Of a stretch of DNA of 56,417 nucleotides, positions 5,339 through 14,687 are shown piece after piece (position 1 is the stretch's first letter; each line of letters starts with the position of its first letter). The position numbers were made by a program, and so were the translations under genes. The stretch covers positions 1 to 56,417 of the forward strand of contig CAMDLO010000007.1 in the NCBI GenBank assembly GCA_945901765.1, written 5' to 3'. Source of the stretch: Cyanobium sp. NIES-981. GTDB lineage: Bacteria; Cyanobacteriota; Cyanobacteriia; PCC-6307; Cyanobiaceae. A model generated the notes under the pieces. It searched no databases and was not told where the DNA came from. It saw only the letters and a program-made list of their open reading frames with translations.

Positions 5339-8325
5339 GGTCGCAGCCGCCAGAAGCCCAGGCCCCAGGGAGCCAGCTCCAGGCAGGGCCCGCTCCGGCC
5401 GCCGGGCGGCAGAGCCTGATCCAGTCCATCCAGGCGCGCCTGCATCGCCCAGTGCGGGCCGACGTCGATGCGCAGGCGGCAGGGGGTGAGATTGGCAAGG
5501 CTGATCACGGCTTCGCCGCCGGCCAGGGGGCGCAGACCCAGGAATTGCACGCCGTTCGGCAGGGGCGGCAGCCCGTGGCGCCGGCCCTCAGGCCGGGGGC
5601 GATCCCCCACCAGCGGCCGCAGCCACAGGGGCTCCCGGAAAGCCTGCGCCTGCTCGGGCACTCCGGCGGCACACCAGCCGGGCGCACAGGGCAGCAGGGC
5701 CAGGCGCTGCCGCACCCAGCCGTTGTCGGCGCCGGGATCGGGCCAGGTCGGCCCCCGCAGCAGCGACACGCCCAGTCGATCAGGGCTGGCTGACACGCCC
5801 TGGGGACCGTCCAGCAACAGCGCCAGTCCGGCAGCGGGGGTGCAGGAGGCCAGCCAGCTCACGGCCGCCACCTCCCAGCGCGCCTGCTCCCGAGGGGTGA
5901 CCGCCTCAGCTGGCCGCTCCAGCACGCCGCCGCTGGTATCTGCGGCCCAGCGGTCAGCGCGCCTGCCCAGCGGCACCTCCAGCCGCAGCAGTTCGTGGCG
6001 CTGGCGCCAGTGCACGCTCAGCACCAGCTCCAGCCAGGGCGTGCCCGCCAGCAGCCGGCCATCGAGCCGCACCGGACTGTCGCCCACCCGCCCCCGCCAG
6101 CTGAAGCGAGCGCAGAGAGGCCCCTGCTCCAGCCATTGCGGCTCGTCGTGCCAACGCCAGGGCAAGGGTCGATCGCCGTAATCGGTGGCCAGATCCCAGG
6201 CGTCCCAGAACTCACCCCGATCGCCGTAACGGCACCAGGCCAGGGGCGCCGCCAGCTGGCCCGCACCATGGCGATCAAACACCTGCTCCACCCCGGCAGC
6301 ACCGAGCTGCACGCTGATCAGCCCATTCCCCGCCCGCAGGCCTTCCACCCACACCGGCGCCTCGATCGGTGACATCTCGAGGGGTGACTTCTCGATGGGT
6401 GACTTCTCGATCGCTGGCGCCGCCCGGCGCTGCAGCGACAGGGCGGTGAGTCCGCCGAGGGCAGGCAGCTGCACCCAGGTGCCACCGCCCGGGGCCGGCT
6501 GCGCGGGCAGCGGTTGTCCATCCGCCCACCAGGTGCCGGCAGGCAGGCGCAGGGTGCGACGGCGCGACTGCAGGGGCTGGAGCTGCGCCACCCACCAGCC
6601 TGCCGAGCCAAGCCAGATCTGCAGGGCCCGGTCCCGCTGCTGACGGGCCTGGCGCCGGGCCGCACGCCATTGCGGTTCCGCCTGCGCAAACACCTCCGGC
6701 ACCGAGGTGCCGGGCAGGATGTCGTGGAACTGCTGGAACAGCAGCGGCCGCCAGTCCGCTCCCGGGTTTGCGCTGTGGTCTCGGGGGCCGGCCTTCCCAG
6801 CTGCCAACCCAGCTGCCAACCCACCGGCCAACGCCGCTGCCAGATCGGCCTCGCGCAGCAACCGCTCCAGCGTGCGGTTGTGGCGCTTCTGATCGGGCCG
6901 ACTGGTGGCGCAGCCGCGGTGCAGCTCCAGATACAGCTCATCGCGCCACACCGGCAACCTGCCGGCATGAACCGCCAGATCCGCGAGATGGGAGCGCAGG
7001 CTGCCGTGACGCTGCGGAGCCGCCTCCGGCTGGCAATCCCAGAGCGCCAGCTGCTCCAGCATCTCGGCGGTGGGCCCACCACCGTGGTCGCCCATGCCGG
7101 GCAACCACAGACAGCGGGCCAGGCCGGTGCCGGCCTGCCAGGCCAACCTCTCCCGTTCCATCGCCAGCGGGTCGCCATCGGTGCCGATCGGAGCGGTCAT
7201 CAGCGCCAGGGTTTCGCTGCCGCAGCGGGCGCGCCAGCGGAACAGCCGATGCGGAAACGGATTGGTGGCGTTCCAGAACAGCTTGTGGGTGCAGAACCAG
7301 CGCACCCCGGTTGCCGCCGCCACGGCGGGCAAGCCGGCCCCGAAGCCGAAGCTGTCCGGCAACCAGGCCAAAGCGTGGCTGAGCTCGGGGAAGCGACGCC
7401 GACTGTCGGTCTGACCCAGCTGGAACTGGCGCAGCAGGGAGGCGGTGCTGATCAGCACGCAATCGGTCTCCACCCAGGGGCCGTTGATCGGCTCGAAGCG
7501 TCCGGAGCGCACCGCCTGCTGCAAGCGCTGCCACAGGGCGGGACGGTGCTGCTCCAGCCAGGCGTAGAGCGCGGGGGTGGAGTGGGCGAAATGCAGCTGG
7601 GGGAACCGCTCCAGCAGATCGAGCACGGAGGCGAAGGTGCGCTCCGCGGCCTGCCAGGTGTCGGCCACCGGCCAGAGCCAGGCGAGATCGAGATGGGCAT
7701 GACCCAGCACGTGGAAGCCGGCGCCGGCGGGCGGCAGCGGTGGCTGGCCGGCCTCCTGCCGCAACCGCACCAGCTCCCGGCGGGTGGCGGCCAGCACCCC
7801 CAGCGGATCGGCCGGATCGAGGGGCTCCAGCTCAAGACGGCTGTGGATCAGGGCTCCGTCGTCGTGGAGCGGGCTGCGCAGGCGCAGGCACAGCTCAAGG
7901 GCGGCCCCCTGCCACCAGCGCTGCGGCAGGGTCCAGCGGCAGGCCGTGTCGAACAGATCGCCGTGGTGCGTCGGCACCCCGTCGACCAGGAGCTGCACCT
8001 GATCGGCCCACCAGCGCAGCACCAGCCGGGCGCGCAGCGCCGCCTCGGGTGGCTGCAGGGCTGTCCAGGCGGGTGGGCAGACCAACCGCAGCCGCAGCAG
8101 GCGCCACTGACCGCCCCGCGGCCAGATCACCAGACCGCGGGCATGCCAGTCGGGGCGATGGGTCTGGCCCCAGGGGTGCGACAGGGCACTGCCGACGTCC
8201 CCATCCGGCTGAATGCAGCGCCACAGCGGCTGCAGATCCCAGCTGAAGGAGCCGGCAGGAGGACCGGCCTGCGCGGGGAACGTTTCAATTTGGGGAGAAA
8301 GCCCGGGGGCGGGGGCCTCGGTCAT
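5332..8325 (-). CDS. GH38 alpha-mannosidase
   Basis: This 997-residue protein is a family 38 glycoside hydrolase, a zinc-dependent retaining alpha-mannosidase acting on mannose-containing glycans. The N-terminal 200 residues form a beta-rich domain. The GH38 core starts with the zinc motif GHAHLDLAWLWP (His211 and Asp213). WLPDSFGFGAGLP follows, with Asp324 as the expected nucleophile, and later QQFHDILPGTS with another zinc His. The C-terminal half is the usual beta-sandwich region. No signal peptide is seen, so a cytoplasmic role is likely, perhaps recycling of internal or imported mannosides. Two in-frame short repeats lie in linkers (6368-6412 and 6796-6831). The gene lies between psbN and psbI, which are neighbours in marine relatives as I remember them, so it looks like an insertion into the core order. 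Confidence 0.9.
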   Translation of the reverse strand: MTEAPAPGLSPQIETFPAQAGPPAGSFSWDLQPLWRCIQPDGDVGSALSHPWGQTHRPDWHARGLVIWPRGGQWRLLRLRLVCPPAWTALQPPEAALRARLVLRWWADQVQLLVDGVPTHHGDLFDTACRWTLPQRWWQGAALELCLRLRSPLHDDGALIHSRLELEPLDPADPLGVLAATRRELVRLRQEAGQPPLPPAGAGFHVLGHAHLDLAWLWPVADTWQAAERTFASVLDLLERFPQLHFAHSTPALYAWLEQHRPALWQRLQQAVRSGRFEPINGPWVETDCVLISTASLLRQFQLGQTDSRRRFPELSHALAWLPDSFGFGAGLPAVAAATGVRWFCTHKLFWNATNPFPHRLFRWRARCGSETLALMTAPIGTDGDPLAMERERLAWQAGTGLARCLWLPGMGDHGGGPTAEMLEQLALWDCQPEAAPQRHGSLRSHLADLAVHAGRLPVWRDELYLELHRGCATSRPDQKRHNRTLERLLREADLAAALAGGLAAGLAAGKAGPRDHSANPGADWRPLLFQQFHDILPGTSVPEVFAQAEPQWRAARRQARQQRDRALQIWLGSAGWWVAQLQPLQSRRRTLRLPAGTWWADGQPLPAQPAPGGGTWVQLPALGGLTALSLQRRAAPAIEKSPIEKSPLEMSPIEAPVWVEGLRAGNGLISVQLGAAGVEQVFDRHGAGQLAAPLAWCRYGDRGEFWDAWDLATDYGDRPLPWRWHDEPQWLEQGPLCARFSWRGRVGDSPVRLDGRLLAGTPWLELVLSVHWRQRHELLRLEVPLGRRADRWAADTSGGVLERPAEAVTPREQARWEVAAVSWLASCTPAAGLALLLDGPQGVSASPDRLGVSLLRGPTWPDPGADNGWVRQRLALLPCAPGWCAAGVPEQAQAFREPLWLRPLVGDRPRPEGRRHGLPPLPNGVQFLGLRPLAGGEAVISLANLTPCRLRIDVGPHWAMQARLDGLDQALPPGGRSGPCLELAPWGLGFWRLRPC
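6368..6412. repeat. In-frame 15-bp tandem repeat inside the mannosidase gene
   Basis: Three 15-base units of the type GGTGACTTCTCGATG encode, on the reverse strand, the pentapeptide series EKSPI-EKSPL-EMSPI. The frame is kept and the repeat sits in a probable linker between the catalytic and C-terminal parts. Confidence 0.85.
6796..6831. repeat. In-frame 12-bp tandem repeat inside the mannosidase gene
   Basis: Two perfect CCCAGCTGCCAA units and one divergent unit encode a GLAAGLAAG-type linker just before the FQQFHDILPGTS motif region. The frame is preserved. Confidence 0.75.
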
Positions 8326-8343
8326 CGGTGGATAGCCGGCCAG

Positions 8344-8363
8344 GTCCCATAGGATGATGGGAC
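8344..8363. promoter_or_regulatory. Inverted repeat between the mannosidase and psbI starts
   Basis: GTCCCAT (8344-8350) and ATGGGAC (8357-8363) form a perfect 7-base inverted repeat with a 6-base centre. It lies 18 bases upstream of the mannosidase ATG and 76 bases upstream of psbI. It could be an operator for either gene or a hairpin in a leader; no known factor is assigned. Confidence 0.35.
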
Positions 8364-8438
8364 TGCCGGCGGGCTTGTCAGCCCTTCAGAACGGCACGTC
8401 ATTCCCTGTCACCTGCTCGCCTCCCGCAAGACCGAACC

Positions 8439-8558
8439 ATGCTGGCTCTCAAGATCTCGGTTTATTCGGTCGTGTTCTTCTTCATCGGGATCTTTGTGTT
8501 CGGCTTCCTGGCCAGCGATCCGAGCCGCACCCCCAGCCGCAAGGACCTGGAAGACTGA
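8439..8558 (+). CDS. psbI: Photosystem II reaction center protein I
   Basis: PsbI is a small single-helix PSII core subunit associated with D1 and CP43. The 39-residue product [20 protein letters not shown]... has one N-terminal helix and the conserved [17 protein letters not shown] tail, and its length is exactly that of the family. It lies between the mannosidase (divergent) and the DUF3769 gene. A hairpin at 8571-8590 follows the stop closely. Confidence 0.97.
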   Translation: MLALKISVYSVVFFFIGIFVFGFLASDPSRTPSRKDLED

Positions 8559-8570
8559 GACAGGGAACTC

Positions 8571-8590
8571 AGGGGCGGTGTCTCCGCCCT
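8571..8590 (+). terminator. Hairpin after psbI
   Basis: GGGCGG and CCGCCC pair around TGTCT, extendable by a G-T pair. It begins 13 bases after the psbI stop. There is no T-run after the stem, so it may protect the mRNA 3' end or act as a weak terminator. Confidence 0.35.
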
Positions 8591-8619
8591 GTTGATCCTG
8601 CGCAGGCAGAACTCAGCCC

Positions 8620-8689
8620 CCCGAGACGCAGAATCCGGTCTCGGGAGACCCAGAACATTGTTTTGCGAGACGCAGAATCCCGTCTCGCG
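8620..8689. repeat. 44-bp direct repeat carrying a covarying stem-loop
   Basis: Two copies, 44 bases apart, each contain a hairpin with the almost identical 10-base loop GCAGAATCC(G/C). Copy 1 pairs CCGAGAC (8621-8627) with GTCTCGG (8638-8644). Copy 2 pairs GCGAGAC (8665-8671) with GTCTCGC (8682-8688). The first pair changes from C-G to G-C on both sides. Sequences after each hairpin are also similar (AGAACATTGTT versus TGAACACTGTT). This is the main content of the 331-base gap before the DUF3769 gene. Confidence 0.8.
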
Positions 8690-8889
8690 AAACACTGAAC
8701 ACTGTTCCGTAAGCCAGCGGTCGCTCCCAGACCATCGGGCCCGCCACACCCTCCCTGCTTCGGCCCCACCCATCCGCAGCAGGCCAAGGCCCTGTCCATC
8801 GGGGCGATGCCATTCCCCGCTCTGGATCCACCCGGCCTGAGGTTCGGTTCGCTGCCATAAGGTCAGCTCGTTCAGGCTGTCCTGCCCCG

Positions 8890-11274
8890 ATGCCCCTGCC
8901 CGAAGGCAGTCGTCCGTCCTGGCTGCGAGCCGCCGTGGGACGAGCCCGGATCGCGCCGCTGCTGCTCGCCCTGGTTGCGGCCCACAGCCCGGTTGCCGGC
9001 CAGCCGGCGCAGCAGGAGCCAACGCCGGCGGCCGCCACCCCATTCCTGCTGTTGCGGGCCGATCAGCAGGCGGTGGATGGAGATCAGGGGCGCCTGGTGG
9101 CGACCGGCAATGTGGAGGCCCACTTCGATGGCTGGCGGCTGCAGGCCGACCGGCTGGAGGTGATGGAGGCCAGCCGCACCGTCTACGCCAGCGGCCGGGT
9201 GCGGTTGCAGCGCGGCAATCAGACCCTGCAGGCCAGCCGGCTGCGCTACAGCCAGCTGGAAGGCAGCGGCGAGCTGGAGGATGTGTATGGGGTGATCGAT
9301 CAGGAGGGCATCGAAGCGGAGCTGGAGCGCCTGAAGCCGCCCGGCAGCCGACCGAAACCCGCGACCCGCAAGGCCGCGGCCCCCGCCAGGGCCGCCCAGC
9401 CCCTGGCGCAGCCACAGGACTTTGCCTGCCCGCCGCTGCAGAGCCAGCCGGGTGAGCGGCCGCTGCTCAACCTGCTGCCACCTGGCCGCACAGCCCTGCC
9501 CACGCTGCCCGCTCCCCGCGGCTGCCCGGGGGCAACGACGGGCCAGCGTCCCCGCAGCCTGCGCGAGGTGCTCACGGATGTGGCCCTCGAACCCGCAGGA
9601 GCCGGCAGCAGGGCCAACCCCGCCGCCGCTCCACCCCCAGAACCAGCCGCAGCGGCTGCCATTCCCCAGCGGGTGGCAGGCGTGCGCTTCCGCCAGAGCG
9701 TCGACACGTCGATCAAGCTGAATCTTGCGGCGGTGATCGACACCGATGAGGAGGCCAGCAATGCCGGGCCCTCCGGTGCAGCCGTGATCCGCCGACCCAA
9801 GCCGGGACGAGGCGAGCTGAACAGGCTGCGCTTTCAGGCCTCCAACGTGATGCTGCGCGGCGACCGCTGGACCGCCGACCAGGTGGCCTTCAGCAACGAC
9901 CCGTTCACTCCGGCGCAGTCGTGGGTGATCGGCGAGCAGGTGGAGGCACGGCTGGAGGCCGGGGGCGTGACCCGCATCCAGGCCCGCCGCACCCGCATCC
10001 TGCTCAGCAACCGGCTGGCCGTGCCCGGCATCCGACGGGCTGCCATCGGCGAGGAGGCTCTGCAGTTCACCCTCGACACCGACCAGCGCGATCGGGATGG
10101 CATCTACCTGGGCTACAACCTGCCGCCCCTGCGCCTGGGTGAACGGGGCAGACTGGAGCTTCAGCCCCAGGTCCTGCTGCAGCGGGCGATTCAGGGCCGC
10201 ACGGACAGCTACACCGCCCCCGGCAGAAGCCTGGCAGGCCCCCGGGTGAACCAGGACCTGCAGGGCGGCGATCTGTTCGGCCTGGTGGCGGTGCTCAACG
10301 CCCCCCTCGGCCGCTTCAGCCTGAAGGCCGACACCAGCCTCTCCACCTTCAGTCCCGACAACATCGCCGCCGGTACCCGCAGCATCGTGCGGCTGAGCAC
10401 TCCCCTGGGGCTGCCGGGCCACACCAGCTCCCAGGGCCAGCTGTTCGGCGCTTACCGGGAGCGGGTCTACAACGGCAGCCTCGGCCTGCAGACCGTGGTG
10501 TACGCCTACGGCGGACAGCTGGAGGGAGGCCTCACCCTCAATCCCGATCCCGCCGACCGGGCCGGGGATCGGCGGCGCACCCCCTATCTCGGTCCGTGGA
10601 GCATCGACTGGCGGGCCGTGGCCGGCGATTACCAGGCGGCCCTGTTCCGCAGCGACGAACTCGACACGCTCTGGCGGGCTCGCTTCAACGCCGGTGTGAA
10701 CGGCACGCTGCGGCTCTGGGACGCGGAACCGGATCCCGACCGGGAGGCGCTGCCGGCGCTGCGCTACTCAGCGCTGCCGATCCGGCCCGGAGTCGCGCTG
10801 GATTTCGGCCTGGCCACATCGCTGGCCCGCTACGAAGACGGCGCCCGCCAGAACACCCTCACGGTCTATGGCGGACCGGCCTTCACCCTGGGGCGGTTCC
10901 GTCAGCCCTGGTTCGACTACACCCAGGTGGCCGTGCTGCTGGGCGGCACCAGGCGCGACGGCCTCAGTCCCTTCGGCTTCGATCGGGCTGTGGACCTGCG
11001 CACGCTGAGCTTCCGCGCCGCCCAGCAGCTCTACGGGCCGCTGGTGGTGGAAGCGGGCGCCACGGTGAACATCGACGACAGCTCACGCTTCTACGGCGAT
11101 GTGAGTTATTCCTACGTGGAGCTCAAACTGCAGCAGCGCTCGTACGAGCTTGGGGTGTACTACAGCCCTTACGACGGCATCGGCGGGATCCGCATCAAGC
11201 TCAACGACTTCAGCTTCAGTGGCAGTGGCAGCCCCTTCGTGCCCAGGCCAGCGGCTGAGCTCAGACCGCGCTGA
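8890..11274 (+). CDS. DUF3769 protein, LptA/LptD-like outer membrane biogenesis protein
   Basis: The 794-residue product has a signal-peptide-like N-terminus (hydrophobic about 19-37). An OstA/LptA-type domain follows (about 50-140) with the repeated 'LVATGNVEAHFDGWRLQADR' and 'VYASGRVRLQRGNQTLQA' strands. Next come a Pro/Ala-rich linker (about 145-260) and a long beta-strand-rich C-terminal part ending in a Phe/Tyr-rich barrel-like region. This matches DUF3769, the cyanobacterial LptD-like family thought to insert lipopolysaccharide into the outer membrane. Family assignment is good, the LPS role is by homology. Its 3' end overlaps the convergent leuD by 14 bases. Confidence 0.8.
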   Translation: MPLPEGSRPSWLRAAVGRARIAPLLLALVAAHSPVAGQPAQQEPTPAAATPFLLLRADQQAVDGDQGRLVATGNVEAHFDGWRLQADRLEVMEASRTVYASGRVRLQRGNQTLQASRLRYSQLEGSGELEDVYGVIDQEGIEAELERLKPPGSRPKPATRKAAAPARAAQPLAQPQDFACPPLQSQPGERPLLNLLPPGRTALPTLPAPRGCPGATTGQRPRSLREVLTDVALEPAGAGSRANPAAAPPPEPAAAAAIPQRVAGVRFRQSVDTSIKLNLAAVIDTDEEASNAGPSGAAVIRRPKPGRGELNRLRFQASNVMLRGDRWTADQVAFSNDPFTPAQSWVIGEQVEARLEAGGVTRIQARRTRILLSNRLAVPGIRRAAIGEEALQFTLDTDQRDRDGIYLGYNLPPLRLGERGRLELQPQVLLQRAIQGRTDSYTAPGRSLAGPRVNQDLQGGDLFGLVAVLNAPLGRFSLKADTSLSTFSPDNIAAGTRSIVRLSTPLGLPGHTSSQGQLFGAYRERVYNGSLGLQTVVYAYGGQLEGGLTLNPDPADRAGDRRRTPYLGPWSIDWRAVAGDYQAALFRSDELDTLWRARFNAGVNGTLRLWDAEPDPDREALPALRYSALPIRPGVALDFGLATSLARYEDGARQNTLTVYGGPAFTLGRFRQPWFDYTQVAVLLGGTRRDGLSPFGFDRAVDLRTLSFRAAQQLYGPLVVEAGATVNIDDSSRFYGDVSYSYVELKLQQRSYELGVYYSPYDGIGGIRIKLNDFSFSGSGSPFVPRPAAELRPR

Positions 11275-11911
11275 AACCAGCCAGGTAGGGCAGGCGAGCG
11301 GCGGTATCGCCCAGGGCGGCAGCGTTGGCCAGCAACTGACCGGTGGCATCCCACTGGCCGCTCACCAGCATCTGGTGGGGGCCGGGATCGAGGTGCACCC
11401 GCCAGCGGTTGACGCCCACGAACTCGCTTTCCAGCTCCACCTCCAGGGTCTCCAGATCCAGCAGCAGCTCGGCGCCGGGGTCGGCGGCGATCGCCTCCTG
11501 CAGGGCGCGCACCGCAGCTGGCTCGGCGCTGAGGCAGGGGATGCCCAGGGCCAGGCAGTTGCCGAAGAAGATCTCGGCGAAGCTCTCGCCGATCAGGGCG
11601 CGGATGCCCCAGCGCATCAGCGCCTGGGGGGCGTGCTCGCGGCTGGAACCGCAGCCGAAGTTGCTGTTCACCACCAGCACCGAGGCCTCCCGGTGCTCCG
11701 GTCGATCAAAAGGGTGGGGGCCAGCCGCAGCGTTGGCCAGCTCGCTGCGGTCATCCGCGAAGGCGCCGCAGGCCAGATCGTCGAAGGTGACGCACTTGAG
11801 GAAGCGGGCCGGGATGATCCGGTCGGTGTCGATGTCGGCCCCCACCACGGCCACGCCGCGGCCGCGATGGGTGCGGATCGGGCCGGTGGGGAACGGGGCG
11901 GAGCTGGCCAT
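11261..11911 (-). CDS. leuD: 3-isopropylmalate dehydratase small subunit
   Basis: LeuD pairs with LeuC to isomerise 2- to 3-isopropylmalate in leucine synthesis. The start ATG at 11909-11911 gives 216 residues; the frame is open upstream but not family-like. Signatures are VGADIDTDRIIPARFLK (about 20-36) and NSNFGCGSSREHAPQALM (about 80-97). It follows leuC on the same strand with a 66-base gap and is convergent with the DUF3769 gene. Confidence 0.96.
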   Translation of the reverse strand: MASSAPFPTGPIRTHRGRGVAVVGADIDTDRIIPARFLKCVTFDDLACGAFADDRSELANAAAGPHPFDRPEHREASVLVVNSNFGCGSSREHAPQALMRWGIRALIGESFAEIFFGNCLALGIPCLSAEPAAVRALQEAIAADPGAELLLDLETLEVELESEFVGVNRWRVHLDPGPHQMLVSGQWDATGQLLANAAALGDTAARLPYLAGFSAV

Positions 11912-11977
11912 GGCAGGGGAAGGGGCAGAAACGATCCAGAACGGAGCGGGGGGAAGAGGACGAGGCAGCCGGCGCAC

Positions 11978-13387
11978 TCAGGTCTGCAGCAGCGCGCGCA
12001 CGTCGGTGACGCGACCGGTCACGGCGGCGGCGGCCACCATCGCCGGACTCATCAGCAGGGTGCGGCCCGTGGCCGAGCCCTGGCGGCCCTTGAAGTTGCG
12101 GTTGGAGGAGCTGGCGCTGATCTGGCGGCCCTCCAGGCGATCGGGGTTCATGGCCAGGCACATCGAGCAGCCGGGCTCACGCCACTCGAAACCGGCCTCC
12201 ACAAACACCTGGTCGAGCCCCTCCGCCTCAGCCGCCGCGGCCACCTGCTCGCTGCCCGGCACCACGAAGGCCTTGATGCCGGGGGCCACCCGGCGTCCCC
12301 GGGCCACCGCTGCGGCGGCCTGGAGGTCGCTCAGACGGCCGTTGGTGCAGCTGCCGATGAAGCACACATCCACCGGCGTGCCGGCGATCGGCGTGCCGGG
12401 CTGCAGATCCATGTAGCGGTAGGCCTCCTCGGCCAGGGGCCGCTCCTCGGGCGGGGTCTGCTCCACCGTGGGCACGGCCTCGTCCACGCCGATGCCCTGG
12501 CCGGGGGTGATGCCCCAGGTGATGGTGGGGGCGATGGCGGCGGCATCGAAGCGCACCTCGTCGTCGAACACGGCCTCGGGCCCGCTGGCCAGGCTGCTCC
12601 ACCAGGCCACGGCGCGCCCCCAGGCCTCGCCGCTGGGGGCAAACGGCCGGCCCTGCAGATAGTCGAAGGTGGTCTGGTCAGGATTCACGTAGCCGCAGCG
12701 CGCCCCGCCCTCGATCGCCATGTTGCAGAGGGTCATGCGCTCCTCCATCGACAGGGCCGCAATCGCCGGGCCGGCGAACTCGTAGGCGTAACCCACGCCA
12801 CCCTTCACCCCCAGGCTGCGGATCACGTGCAGCACCAGATCCTTGGCGAACACCCCCGGCTGCAGCTGGCCGTCCACCCAGATGCGGCGCACCTTGAGCT
12901 TGTTCATCGCCAGGCTCTGGCTGGCGAGCACGTCGCGCACCTGACTGGTGCCGATGCCGAAGGCGATGGCGCCGAAGGCGCCGTGGGTGGAGGTGTGGGA
13001 GTCGCCGCAGGCCACGGTCATGCCCGGCTGGCTGAGGCCCAGCTCCGGGGCGATCACGTGCACGATCCCCTGGCGGCCGCTGCCGATGCCATGGAGGGTG
13101 ATGCCGTGCGCGGCGCAATTGGCCTCCAGAGTGGCCAGCATCTGCTCGGCCAGAGGATCGGCAAAGGGCCGGGCCTGACTGGTGGTGGGCACGATGTGAT
13201 CCACGGTGGCCACCGTGCGCTCGGGATGGCGCACCGGCAGGTCCAGATCCTTGAGGGCCGCGAACGCCTGGGGGCTCGTGACCTCGTGGATCAGGTGCAG
13301 GCCGATGAACAGCTGGGTGGAACCGCCCGGCAGCTCCGCCACCCGGTGCAGATCCCAGACCTTGTCGTACAGCGTTGCCGCGCTCAC
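11978..13387 (-). CDS. leuC: 3-isopropylmalate dehydratase large subunit
   Basis: LeuC is the aconitase-family [4Fe-4S] subunit of isopropylmalate isomerase. The product shows [11 protein letters not shown] at the start, [14 protein letters not shown], then [13 protein letters not shown] and [11 protein letters not shown], which carry the three cluster cysteines. I chose the GTG at 13387 because GGAGG lies 8 bases upstream; another in-frame GTG at 13402 would add five residues. The product has 469 residues, usual for the family. It heads the leuC-leuD operon. Confidence 0.96.
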   Translation of the reverse strand: MSAATLYDKVWDLHRVAELPGGSTQLFIGLHLIHEVTSPQAFAALKDLDLPVRHPERTVATVDHIVPTTSQARPFADPLAEQMLATLEANCAAHGITLHGIGSGRQGIVHVIAPELGLSQPGMTVACGDSHTSTHGAFGAIAFGIGTSQVRDVLASQSLAMNKLKVRRIWVDGQLQPGVFAKDLVLHVIRSLGVKGGVGYAYEFAGPAIAALSMEERMTLCNMAIEGGARCGYVNPDQTTFDYLQGRPFAPSGEAWGRAVAWWSSLASGPEAVFDDEVRFDAAAIAPTITWGITPGQGIGVDEAVPTVEQTPPEERPLAEEAYRYMDLQPGTPIAGTPVDVCFIGSCTNGRLSDLQAAAAVARGRRVAPGIKAFVVPGSEQVAAAAEAEGLDQVFVEAGFEWREPGCSMCLAMNPDRLEGRQISASSSNRNFKGRQGSATGRTLLMSPAMVAAAAVTGRVTDVRALLQT

Positions 13388-13592
13388 CCGTGGCCCTCCC
13401 ACAAGAGCTGACCGACCACCCTAGGCGGCGACGCTGAAACCGATCGCCGCGCCAGCCGATCAGGGTTCGGCGACCGGGCATCACAGCACCGCCGCACCGG
13501 CTGCAGAATCCTGCGCAATCCATTCCCATCCCAGCCGCTCGGACGCTGTTCTGCCCAGATCCGCCGGCCCCCGGTCCCGCCCGATCAGACCG

Positions 13593-14687
13593 ATGCGCAT
13601 CGCCCAGATCTCGCCCCTCTACGAGAGCGTTCCGCCCCAGCGTTACGGCGGCACCGAGCGGGTCGTCCATTACCTCACGGAGGAACTGGTGCGGCGGGGC
13701 CACGACGTCACCCTGTTCGCCAGCGGCGACTCCCAGACCAGCGCCGTGCTGGAGCCCTGCGTGCCGGAAGCCCTGAGGCTGGCCGGCTACGCCGGCGATC
13801 CGCTCGTGCCGGAACTGATCCAGCTGGATCGGCTCGCCGGCCAGCTGGAGCGCTTCGACGTGGTGCACTTCCACACCGGCCACCTGCACTATCCACTGCT
13901 GCACCGGCTGCCGGTGGCCTGGCTGAACACCATGCACGGGCCGCTGAATGCCGCCGACAAGGCGGCCCTGTTCGGCCACTTCGAGCGGGTGCCGCTGGTG
14001 TCGATCTCCGATGCCCAGCGCACGCCGGTGCCCAACGCCCACTGGCTGGGCACGGTGTATCACGGCCTGCCGCTGGAGCTGTACCAGCCGGTGGCGGAGC
14101 CGCAGGAGTATCTGGCCTTCATCGGCCGGGTGTCGCCGGAGAAGCGGCTCGACCGGGCAATCGCCATCGCCACCGCGGTGGGGCTGCCCCTGAAGGTGGC
14201 CGCCAAGATCGACAGTGTCGACCGCAGCTACTACGAGAGCGCGATCGCGCCCCTGATTCAGGGCAATCCCCTGGTGGAGTTCATCGGTGAAGTGGATGAC
14301 GCCGGCAAGCAGGAGCTGCTGGGCCATGCCCTGGCCCTGCTGTTCCCGATCGACTGGCCCGAGCCCTTCGGCCTGGTGATGATTGAGGCCAATGCCTGTT
14401 CCACCCCTGTGATCGCCTGGCGCAATGGGTCCACCCCGGAGGTGGTCAGGCCCGGCTGCAACGGCGAACTGGTGGAGTCGATCGAGGCGGCCGTGGCGGC
14501 GGTACGCCGGATCGATCGGCTGCAGCGAAGCGCGGTGCGGGCCGATTTCGAGCAGCGTTTCAGCGCCGCCCGCCAGGCCGCCGACTACGAACGGCTTTAC
14601 CTGCACCAGATCCAGGCCCGCAGCGACCTCAGCCTGCGCCGCCTCCCCCTGCTCGATCCCATCGATCCGCTGCGGTATGCCGCATGA
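13593..14687 (+). CDS. Family 4 glycosyltransferase
   Basis: This GT-B retaining glycosyltransferase of 364 residues has an N-terminal acceptor domain starting MRIAQISPLYESVPPQRYGG, with the family's glycine-rich loop. The C-terminal nucleotide-sugar domain shows IGRVSPEKRLDRAI and the E-x7-E motif in PEPFGLVMIEANACSTPVIA. The substrate cannot be read from sequence. The stop overlaps the start of the downstream GDE-type glucosidase by 11 bases, so the two are coupled. A joint role in making and breaking an alpha-glucoside is the natural inference. The pair lies between leuC and cinA. Confidence 0.88.
   Translation: MRIAQISPLYESVPPQRYGGTERVVHYLTEELVRRGHDVTLFASGDSQTSAVLEPCVPEALRLAGYAGDPLVPELIQLDRLAGQLERFDVVHFHTGHLHYPLLHRLPVAWLNTMHGPLNAADKAALFGHFERVPLVSISDAQRTPVPNAHWLGTVYHGLPLELYQPVAEPQEYLAFIGRVSPEKRLDRAIAIATAVGLPLKVAAKIDSVDRSYYESAIAPLIQGNPLVEFIGEVDDAGKQELLGHALALLFPIDWPEPFGLVMIEANACSTPVIAWRNGSTPEVVRPGCNGELVESIEAAVAAVRRIDRLQRSAVRADFEQRFSAARQAADYERLYLHQIQARSDLSLRRLPLLDPIDPLRYAA

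Noticed and set aside
8462-9415. Reverse open frame covering psbI and the repeat region
   Set aside because: Antisense to psbI and to the start of the LptD-like gene, with Arg/Pro/Ala-rich composition and no motif.
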